Made by a program: the position numbers and the translations under genes | Shown here: piece after piece, positions 1 through 6,085 of the stretch | How positions within the stretch are numbered: the first letter of the stretch is position 1 | Layout: every line of letters begins with the position of its first letter | Notes under the pieces: model-generated | Told to the model about the DNA's origin: nothing | Seen by the model: the letters and a program-made list of their open reading frames with translations, nothing else | Databases searched by the model: none | NCBI RefSeq assembly: GCF_032248695.1 | Contig: NZ_JAVHXC010000001.1 | Span: 310,001 to 374,000, forward strand | DNA: 64,000 bases | Source: Dietzia sp032248695 | GTDB taxonomy: Bacteria > Actinomycetota > Actinomycetes > Mycobacteriales > Mycobacteriaceae | Direction: 5' to 3'

Positions 1-501
1 GACCTGCTCCTGCATCTTGGCCTGCTCCAGCTGGCTGAGCAGCTTGGTGCGCTCGGCCACCTTCTGCTGCAGCACCATCGCGTTCTGCTCGACGGCCTTC
101 TTGGCCTGCGCGGCGGCCTGCAGCGACTGGTCGTGCAGCCCCTTGAGGTCCTCGACGTTCTGCTCGGCGGTCACCAGCTGCGCGGCGAACGCCTCCGCCG
201 CGTTCTCGTACTCGGTGGCCTTCTGCAGGTCCCCGTTGTTGCGCGCCTGCTCGGACATCTGCAGCGCCTGCCGGGTCGAGCCCTGCAGCTTCTCGATGTC
301 CGCGAGCTGACGGTTCAGCTTCATCTCCAGCTGGCGCTGGTTGCCGATCACCGCCGCGGCCTGCTGCGACAACTGCTGGTGCTGGCGCTGCGCGTCGGCG
401 ATGGCCTGCTGGATCTGGACCTTCGGGTCAGCGTTCTCGTCGATCTTCGAATCGAACAACGCCATGAGGTAGCGCCATGCCTTGGTGAACGGATTGGCCA
501 T
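1..501 (-). CDS. pspA: PspA/IM30-family envelope stress protein, 3' end outside window
   Basis: Homologue of the mycobacterial 35-kDa antigen, a phage shock protein A-like coiled-coil protein that binds the inner face of a stressed membrane. The first 167 residues are visible and the frame runs open to base 1, so the C-terminus is missing. The N-terminus starts MANPFTKAWRYL, an amphipathic helix typical of PspA membrane sensors; the rest is heptad-rich and full of Gln, Lys, Glu and Ala, with no membrane span. The ATG at 501 has GAAGGA about ten bases upstream. It lies directly downstream of clgR, as in M. tuberculosis, where ClgR controls the homologue. Family assignment is secure; dependence on ClgR here is inferred. 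Confidence 0.9.
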   Translation of the reverse strand, partial: MANPFTKAWRYLMALFDSKIDENADPKVQIQQAIADAQRQHQQLSQQAAAVIGNQRQLEMKLNRQLADIEKLQGSTRQALQMSEQARNNGDLQKATEYENAAEAFAAQLVTAEQNVEDLKGLHDQSLQAAAQAKKAVEQNAMVLQQKVAERTKLLSQLEQAKMQEQV

Positions 502-558
502 CGCTGCGTAGTGTCCTTCTGCCGATTCGGACGACGGGTCTCGTCTACGGTACCGAAC

Positions 559-588
559 AACGCCCTGGTGCGACCACCGGGCGGCGTT
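559..588 (-). other. Hairpin in the clgR-pspA intergenic gap
   Basis: An imperfect inverted repeat lies between the clgR stop and the pspA start: AACGCC (559-564) pairs with GGCGTT (583-588), with an inner arm 565-570 pairing to 575-580 around a four-base loop. There is no T tract after it in the direction of transcription, so it looks more like an intercistronic mRNA structure or partial attenuator than a strong terminator. Confidence 0.35.
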
Positions 589-607
589 GCCTCGTGATGG
601 GGGCGGC

Positions 608-922
608 TCAGGCCGCGAGCACGGGCTCCGCGATGGTCCCGGGGGGCGAGACCTCGAGCGCGGCCCTGATGAGGATCTCGCCCAGGGACACGTCGAGCGC
701 GCCGGAGATCGAGGCGAGCAGTTCGCTCGACGCCTCCTTGCGGCCGCGCTCGATCTCCGAGAGGTAGCCGGGGCTCACGCGGGCCGCGTCGGCCACGTCA
801 CGCAGGGTCCGACCCGACTCCCCCCGCAGTCCGCGCAGGACCGTCCCCAGGGTCTCGCGCAGCAGAGGCGGACGCCCGGGCTGGTCCGGTCGGGGCAGTG
901 TGGTCATCTGGATGTTCGGCAT
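608..922 (-). CDS. clgR: ClgR-type XRE-family transcription activator
   Basis: Small helix-turn-helix activator of clp protease and envelope stress genes in actinobacteria. With the ATG at 922 the protein has 104 residues; an XRE helix-turn-helix covers about 24-85 and contains the ClgR hallmark GYLSEIERGRKE (52-63). The ATG at 922 is preferred over the in-frame ATG at 907 because it sits where an upstream ECF-type promoter would start the transcript. The C-terminus ends VLAA, like the LAA end of ssrA tags and consistent with ClgR being a Clp substrate in relatives. It follows cinA and precedes pspA. Identity rests on sequence and synteny. Confidence 0.9.
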   Translation of the reverse strand: MPNIQMTTLPRPDQPGRPPLLRETLGTVLRGLRGESGRTLRDVADAARVSPGYLSEIERGRKEASSELLASISGALDVSLGEILIRAALEVSPPGTIAEPVLAA

Positions 923-932
923 CACGGGGTAT

Positions 933-958
933 AACGCCTCAGCTCCCGGATTCGTTCC
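933..958 (-). promoter_or_regulatory. SigE/SigH-type ECF promoter for clgR
   Basis: On the minus strand GGAAC (958-954) is followed after exactly 18 bases by GTT (935-933), the GGAAC-N16-20-GTT pattern of actinobacterial SigE/SigH promoters. It lies across the 3' end of cinA and would start transcription close to the clgR ATG at 922, giving a leaderless or nearly leaderless mRNA. clgR is known to be controlled by SigE in M. tuberculosis and SigH in Corynebacterium. Confidence 0.6.
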
Positions 959-1496
959 CGGCGTCGTCGTCGCCCCGTCGATCCCCACCGGCGGCGGTGA
1001 CGAGCAGCCCCAACGCCGCCTCGCACGCCGCGCGGCGGATGGCGGCGCGGTCCCCGGGGAGCGAGAGGGGCACCGACCATGCCGGCCGGCCCGGGACGGA
1101 CAACCCCACGTACACGGTCCCCACCGGCCGCCCCTCCTGGGTGTCCGGCCCGGCGACGCCGGTCAGCCCCACCCCCACGTCGGCGCCGCAACGCCGGGCC
1201 GCGCCCACCGCGAGCGCCCGGGCGGTCTCGGGCGACACGGCGCCGTGCCGGTCGAGGACCTCCGACGGCACGTCGGCGAGCTCGTGCTTGAGCGACGTCG
1301 CGTAGACGATCAGCCCCCCGCGCAGCACGGCGCTCGCCCCGGGCACCTCGGCGACCGTCGCGGCGACCAGTCCCGCGGTGAGCGACTCCGCCGTCCCCAG
1401 GGTCCACCCGCGCGCCCGGAGCGCGCCGACGGCCGCCCGCGCGGCGGGAGACGGTGCGTCGGATGAGGGCGCGGCGGATGAGGGTGCGGCGTCCAC
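939..1496 (-). CDS. cinA: CinA C-terminal domain protein, nicotinamide-nucleotide amidase
   Basis: Stand-alone CinA C-terminal domain (PncC type), which deamidates nicotinamide mononucleotide in the pyridine nucleotide salvage cycle. It has 185 residues from a GTG start and lacks the N-terminal MoCF-like domain of full-length CinA. Family motifs are GTAESLTAG (34-42), TGVAGP (112-117) and GTVYVGL. The first 20 residues are a low-complexity Ala/Ser/Pro tail. A GAGG ribosome-binding site lies about eight bases upstream of the GTG. It begins 10 bases after the pgsA stop and probably shares its transcript. Function is assigned by family. Confidence 0.88.
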   Translation of the reverse strand: MDAAPSSAAPSSDAPSPAARAAVGALRARGWTLGTAESLTAGLVAATVAEVPGASAVLRGGLIVYATSLKHELADVPSEVLDRHGAVSPETARALAVGAARRCGADVGVGLTGVAGPDTQEGRPVGTVYVGLSVPGRPAWSVPLSLPGDRAAIRRAACEAALGLLVTAAGGDRRGDDDAGNESGS

Positions 1497-1506
1497 GACG
1501 GCCGCC

Positions 1507-2094
1507 TCAGCTCCGGACGAGGGCGGCTCGCCTGGCCTTGACCAGGTAGTCCACGCCCGTGTAGACGGTCAGCACCACCGCCACGCCCATGACGAGCCAT
1601 TCGGCCGGCCAGGCCCACTGGGGCAGAGGCAGGACCAGCATGCCCACACCGAGCGTCTGGGTCACCGTCTTGAGCTTGCCGCCCCGGCTCGCGGCCACCA
1701 CGTAGTCCACCCCGAACAACCGCCAGAGGGTGATCCCCACCTCGCGCACGAGGATCACCACGGTGACCCACCAGAACAGCTCGTCGACCAGCGACAAGGA
1801 GATGAGGGCGGCCGAGATGAGCGCCTTGTCGGCGATCGGGTCGGCGATCTTGCCGAAGTCGGTGACCAGTCCGAGCCGCCGGGCGAGGTAGCCGTCGACG
1901 TAGTCGGTGAGCATGGCCACGGCGAAGACGACGAACGAGCCGACCCGCCACCACGGCTCCTGGGCGCCGGCGACGAAGAACATCACGACGAACACCGGGA
2001 CCAGGACGATCCGCAGCACCGTGAGGACGTTCGCGATGTTGAGGACGGGGACGTCGGCGGCGGGTCGCCCGTCCTCGCGCGTGGAAGCAGTCAC
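1507..2094 (-). CDS. pgsA: CDP-diacylglycerol-glycerol-3-phosphate 3-phosphatidyltransferase
   Basis: Membrane enzyme making phosphatidylglycerol phosphate from CDP-diacylglycerol, the committed step to phosphatidylglycerol and cardiolipin. The full CDP-alcohol phosphotransferase signature is present: D64-x2-D67-G68-x2-A71-R72-x8-G81-x3-D85-x3-D89. Several hydrophobic spans follow. I start at the GTG at 2094 because TAAGGT, a good -10 box, lies six bases before it; the in-frame GTG at 2100 would overlap that promoter spacing and give two more residues. It corresponds to mycobacterial pgsA3 by position, downstream of ftsK and before cinA. Substrate choice within the family (glycerol-3-phosphate) is the usual annotation, not proven here. 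Confidence 0.88.
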   Translation of the reverse strand: MTASTREDGRPAADVPVLNIANVLTVLRIVLVPVFVVMFFVAGAQEPWWRVGSFVVFAVAMLTDYVDGYLARRLGLVTDFGKIADPIADKALISAALISLSLVDELFWWVTVVILVREVGITLWRLFGVDYVVAASRGGKLKTVTQTLGVGMLVLPLPQWAWPAEWLVMGVAVVLTVYTGVDYLVKARRAALVRS

Positions 2095-2100
2095 CCCCAC

Positions 2101-2106
2101 ACCTTA
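2101..2106 (-). promoter_or_regulatory. -10 box of a leaderless pgsA transcript
   Basis: TAAGGT (TANNNT) followed by six bases and then a GTG at 2094. Such spacing places the transcription start on the start codon. Confidence 0.45.
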
Positions 2107-2122
2107 GCGAGGGCCGGGCGAA

Positions 2123-2128
2123 TACCCT
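2123..2128 (+). promoter_or_regulatory. Candidate -10 box for the yciI gene
   Basis: TACCCT in the short divergent region between pgsA and the YciI gene would give a leader of about 45 bases carrying the GGGAGAG ribosome-binding site. No clear -35 box is seen. Confidence 0.3.
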
Positions 2129-2181
2129 CGGTACCGGGCGCACCCGCGCCCCGTGCCAGGACCCCCGGGAGAGAGACACCC

Positions 2182-2472
2182 ATGCCGCTGTTCGCCGTCA
2201 CCTACCGCTACTCGGATGCCCAGACGGAGGCCCGGGAGGCCAACAAGCCGGCCCACCGCGAGTGGCTGGACGCGCAGGTCACCGCCGGCGCCATCCGGTC
2301 CGTGGGACCGTTCGTCGACGGGTCCGGGGCGTTGCTGCTCGTGGAGGCCGACGACGACGAGGCGGCGCGATCGCTCGTGAACGACGACCCCCACTGCCTG
2401 CGCGGACTGGTCTCGGAGATCACCGTGCGGGAGTGGATGCCCGTGTTCGGGGAGTTCTCCCGGGGCCGTTAG
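2182..2472 (+). CDS. YciI family protein
   Basis: A 96-residue YciI-like (dimeric ferredoxin-like fold) protein. Family features are the N-terminal beta strand MPLFAVTYRY, a conserved His followed by an aromatic/acidic patch (H25-REWLD), and the alternating strand-helix pattern ending in a strand near VREWMPV. YciI proteins have no agreed reaction in most bacteria; some are dehydrochlorinases or enzyme partners. A strong GGGAGAG lies about six bases upstream of the ATG. The gene is divergent from pgsA and converges on ftsK, overlapping the ftsK stop by four bases. No specific function can be assigned. Confidence 0.8.
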   Translation: MPLFAVTYRYSDAQTEAREANKPAHREWLDAQVTAGAIRSVGPFVDGSGALLLVEADDDEAARSLVNDDPHCLRGLVSEITVREWMPVFGEFSRGR

Positions 2473-5363
2473 CCGACGGGCGTCTCCGCCGGCGCGTCCA
2501 GCTCGGCGGGCTGCTCGCCGGGGTCGTCCTCCGGCGGCGTCCCGCCCTTGATCATCCACAGCACGGACGCCAGCTCCTCCGGCTTGACCAGGACCTCGCG
2601 CGCCTTGGACCCCTCCGAGGGGCCGACGATGTCGCGGGACTCCATGAGGTCCATGAGCCGGCCGGCCTTGGCGAAGCCCACCCGCAGCTTGCGCTGGAGC
2701 ATCGAGGTGGAGCCGAACTGGCTCGAGACCACGAGTTCCACCGCCGCGAGCAGGTCGTCCAGGTCGTCGCCGATGTCGGAGTCGATGTCCTTCTTGCCGT
2801 CGTCCTTGGCTGCGGTGATCGACTCGTCGTACTCGGGCTCGGCCTGGTTCTTGGCGTAGTCGACGACCTCGTGGATCTCCTCGTCGGTGATGAACGCGCC
2901 CTGCATACGGATGGGCCGCGACGCGCCCATCGGGATGAACAGGCCGTCGCCCATACCGATGAGCTTCTCCGCGCCCGCCTGGTCGAGGATGACCCGCGAG
3001 TCGGTCAGCGACGAGGTCGCGAACGCCAGGCGGGAGGGCACATTGGTCTTGATCAGACCGGTCACCACGTCCACCGAGGGACGCTGCGTGGCGAGCACGA
3101 GGTGGATGCCGGCCGCGCGCGCCTTCTGGGTGATCCGCACGATCGCGTCCTCGATGTCACGCGGCGCGGTCATCATCAGGTCGGCGAGCTCGTCCACGAC
3201 GGCGACGATGTACGGGTACGGGCGGTAGACGCGCTCGCTGCCGGGCGGCGTCGTGATGGCCCCGGACTTGACGCGCTCGTTGAAATCCGTGATGTGGCGC
3301 ACGCGGGTGGACTTCATGTCCTGGTACCGCTGCTCCATCTCCTCGACGAGCCACGCCAGTGCCGCGGCCGCCTTCTTGGGCTGCGTGATGATCGGCGTGA
3401 TGAGGTGCGGGATGCCCTCGTACGGGGTCAGCTCGACCATCTTGGGGTCGATGAGGATGAGCCGGACCTCGTCCGGGGTCGCACGGGTCAGCAGGGACAC
3501 CAGCATCGAGTTGACGAAGCTGGACTTACCCGAGCCGGTCGACCCGGCGACCAACAGGTGCGGCATCTTGGCCAGGTCGGCGGTGACGAAGTCGCCCTCG
3601 ATGTCCTTGCCGAGGCCGATGAGCATCGGGTTGTGCTTGCCGGCGGTCTTGGGGTCGGTGAGGACGTCCGCGAGCCGCACCAGCTCGCGGTCGAGGTTGG
3701 GCACCTCGATGCCGACCGCGGACTTGCCCGGGATGGGCGCGAGGAGCCGCACGTTGTCCGTGGCCACCGCGTAGGCGATGTTGCGGTGCAGCGCGGTGAT
3801 CTTCTCGACCTTGACGCCCGGGCCGAGCTCGACCTCGTAGCGGGTCACCGTCGGGCCGCGGGTGAAGCCGGTGACCGCGGCATCGATCTTGAACTGCTCG
3901 AGGACGCCCTGGATGGCCTCGATCATCTGGTCGTTGGACTCGCTGCGCGCCTTGGGGGGATCGCCCGCGGTGAGCAGGGTGACCGGCGGCAGGGAATAGT
4001 CGACGCCGCTGAGCAGCTGGGTCTGCGAGTCGAGCCGCTCGGTGTCGCTCTCGACCTCGGCGGCCGTGTGGGTCGACGGGGTGTTGGTCTGCGGCACCGT
4101 GGTGCTGTCCACCACCGGTGTCGGCGTCGCGGCCGCCCGCTGTGCGGCCCGGGCGGGGGCGGCGGCGCGCGCCTGACCGGCGCGAGCGGGCTCCGCGGCG
4201 GCGACGCCGTCCTCGGCGGGCTCCTCGCCGACCGGCAGGACCTCGGTGCGGCGCGGCGCCCGACGGGTGCGTGTCGGCGCCGGGGCGTCGTCGAGCCCGG
4301 TGGCCGGTTCGTCGGGTATGTCCGTTCCCGGGGCGTCGCGCTGCGGTGCGGCCGTGCGGGAGGCGCGCGGCATCTCGACCGTCTCGCCCGTGGTGGGCGT
4401 GTCCGACCAGGCCGCCACGCGCCGACGGGAGCTGCGCCGGGACGCGGCGTGACCGGGGTCCTCGTGCGCCGTGGTCTCGGCGATCGGGTACGCGGTGGTG
4501 GCCTCGTCGTCCCAGTCCTCGGCCATCTCGTCGTAGTCGTGGTCGACGATGTCGCCGCTACCGTCCCACCCGAAGAAGCCCCGGACGATCCCCGGGATCT
4601 CGCGGGCGGGGCGACCCACGATCACCAGGAGCCCGAACGCGACGAGGAGCACGAGAAGCGGGCCCGCGACGAAGACCGATAGTCCGGCTTCGAGCGTCCC
4701 CCCGACGATGCGACCGAGAACCCCGGCGCCGGAGCGCACGCCCTCGGGATCCGTCGGCGAGCCCGACCCCAGATGCCACAACCCGAGTACGCCGAGCGCG
4801 GTCACGGTCGCGCCGACGAGCCAGCGCGAGTGCACGTCCGGACGCGGCTCGCGTGCCATGACGAGCACGCCCCAGCCACCGAGCAGCAGGGGCAGCAGGG
4901 CGCCGGGGGTGCCAACTACCGTGCGGATGCCGGTATCGATCCACTCCCCCACCGGACCCGCCGCACCGAACCAGACCGCGCCGGCGAAGACGATGGCGAC
5001 GCCGATGAGGATGAGCCCGAGACCGTCACGTCGGTGCGGAGGGACCACCCTGTCGTCGTCGTGGTCCCCACCCCGCAGGCCACGGACACCGTGGCCGACG
5101 CCCTTGGCCATCGCGGACCACCCACCACGCAATCCACGCCCCACGGCGCCGAACGCGCCGGACGTCCGCTCGGGCGCGGCCGGGGTCTGCCGTGCGTGAC
5201 CGCGCGAGCCCTTCTTGGGCGTGGAGACCACCGCACCCCGGCGGGATCCGCCGCCCCGGGACGACGACGGGGTGGACGCGGTGGACCGCTTCGCTCCTGA
5301 CGTCGAGGCCGGACGTCGGCCGCCGGGGGCACGGGTGGATCGCGCGCTCGAGGTGGATGCCAT
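2469..5363 (-). CDS. ftsK: FtsK/SpoIIIE DNA translocase
   Basis: Septum-anchored ATPase that pumps chromosome ends into daughter cells and activates Xer recombination at dif. From the ATG at 5363 it has 964 residues: a basic Ser/Arg-rich N-terminus; four membrane spans at about 114-136, 153-169, 181-197 and 229-249; an acidic/Pro linker to about 450; then the motor with Walker A GSTGSGKSS (about 604-612) and Walker B VAVVDELADL (about 715-724). The C-terminal 80 residues form the winged-helix gamma domain. The ATG is chosen because TAGAGT lies seven bases upstream; a GTG nine bases earlier is in frame. The stop overlaps the convergent yciI stop. Confidence 0.95.
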   Translation of the reverse strand: MASTSSARSTRAPGGRRPASTSGAKRSTASTPSSSRGGGSRRGAVVSTPKKGSRGHARQTPAAPERTSGAFGAVGRGLRGGWSAMAKGVGHGVRGLRGGDHDDDRVVPPHRRDGLGLILIGVAIVFAGAVWFGAAGPVGEWIDTGIRTVVGTPGALLPLLLGGWGVLVMAREPRPDVHSRWLVGATVTALGVLGLWHLGSGSPTDPEGVRSGAGVLGRIVGGTLEAGLSVFVAGPLLVLLVAFGLLVIVGRPAREIPGIVRGFFGWDGSGDIVDHDYDEMAEDWDDEATTAYPIAETTAHEDPGHAASRRSSRRRVAAWSDTPTTGETVEMPRASRTAAPQRDAPGTDIPDEPATGLDDAPAPTRTRRAPRRTEVLPVGEEPAEDGVAAAEPARAGQARAAAPARAAQRAAATPTPVVDSTTVPQTNTPSTHTAAEVESDTERLDSQTQLLSGVDYSLPPVTLLTAGDPPKARSESNDQMIEAIQGVLEQFKIDAAVTGFTRGPTVTRYEVELGPGVKVEKITALHRNIAYAVATDNVRLLAPIPGKSAVGIEVPNLDRELVRLADVLTDPKTAGKHNPMLIGLGKDIEGDFVTADLAKMPHLLVAGSTGSGKSSFVNSMLVSLLTRATPDEVRLILIDPKMVELTPYEGIPHLITPIITQPKKAAAALAWLVEEMEQRYQDMKSTRVRHITDFNERVKSGAITTPPGSERVYRPYPYIVAVVDELADLMMTAPRDIEDAIVRITQKARAAGIHLVLATQRPSVDVVTGLIKTNVPSRLAFATSSLTDSRVILDQAGAEKLIGMGDGLFIPMGASRPIRMQGAFITDEEIHEVVDYAKNQAEPEYDESITAAKDDGKKDIDSDIGDDLDDLLAAVELVVSSQFGSTSMLQRKLRVGFAKAGRLMDLMESRDIVGPSEGSKAREVLVKPEELASVLWMIKGGTPPEDDPGEQPAELDAPAETPVG

Positions 5364-5370
5364 GACCGTC

Positions 5371-5376
5371 ACTCTA
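5371..5376 (-). promoter_or_regulatory. -10 box of a leaderless ftsK transcript
   Basis: TAGAGT followed by seven bases and the ftsK ATG at 5363; no Shine-Dalgarno sequence is present, as expected for a leaderless start. Confidence 0.5.
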
Positions 5377-5424
5377 TCGTCTCAGGCAACACAGGTAACA
5401 GGAGCCACACGGGCCGGGGGCGGT

Positions 5425-6081
5425 TCAGAGGCCGCGTGGCACGGCCCGGAGCGCGTCGATCCCCCGCTGTGCACCGGAGATGTCGATCTCGACCTCGTCG
5501 CGCCCGAACGCCCACAGCAGCATCTCGACCGGATCGGCCGAGACGCTCACCAACGGCGCCAGGGCGGCCCCGGTCGACACCGGCGAGATCCGGGGCGAAC
5601 CGACGTCCCCGGGGGCGCGCAGGTCGACGCGGGCCCGGACCTTGCGGAGGAAGGTCCGGGCCACCGTGGTGGCCAGCGACCAGACCCGTTCGAGGTCCTC
5701 GACGGGGAAGTCGCGGGGGGTCCAGCCGGCGGACCCGCGGCGTACGTCCTCGTGGTGCACCAGGTACTCGGCCGTGTTGGCCACGCGGTCGGCGTAGCGC
5801 AGGGGCGAGTACCAGGGTGCCCCCGCCGCGATGGTGGCGAGGAGCTCGTCCCACGGTCGCTCGGCCTCGCGGAGCCTGATCTGCTCGAGCCGGTCCGCGA
5901 ACGCCGGGACGACGACCCCGGCCGCCGCGTCGGGCCGCCCCTCCCGCACGATGAGATGGGCGGCCAGGTCCCGGGTGGTCCACCCCTCGCACAGCGTCGG
6001 GGCGTCCGGCCCCACGGCGCGCATCGTCTCCACGAGAGCGCTCCGCTCCCGCTGGGCCAGACTGGGACGGTCGGGACGCAC
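5425..6081 (-). CDS. TIGR03085 family metal-binding protein (mycothiol-dependent isomerase-like fold)
   Basis: A 218-residue member of the DinB/maleylpyruvate isomerase-like four-helix family common in mycothiol-making actinobacteria. Conserved features are CEGWTTRDLAAHL (C31 to L43, with H42) and the later EYLVHHED segment with H109 and H110, which together give the three-histidine metal site typical of this fold. Relatives use mycothiol in thiol transfer or isomerisation, but the substrate of this subgroup is unknown. The GTG start is four bases after the RNase J stop, so it is probably in the same transcript. The annotation is at family level only. Confidence 0.82.
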   Translation of the reverse strand: MRPDRPSLAQRERSALVETMRAVGPDAPTLCEGWTTRDLAAHLIVREGRPDAAAGVVVPAFADRLEQIRLREAERPWDELLATIAAGAPWYSPLRYADRVANTAEYLVHHEDVRRGSAGWTPRDFPVEDLERVWSLATTVARTFLRKVRARVDLRAPGDVGSPRISPVSTGAALAPLVSVSADPVEMLLWAFGRDEVEIDISGAQRGIDALRAVPRGL

Positions 6082-6085
6082 GGAC

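Noticed and set aside
2262..4682. Very long plus-strand open frame opposite ftsK
   Set aside because: High GC leaves few stops in antisense frames; the sequence is low complexity, and ftsK on the other strand is certain.
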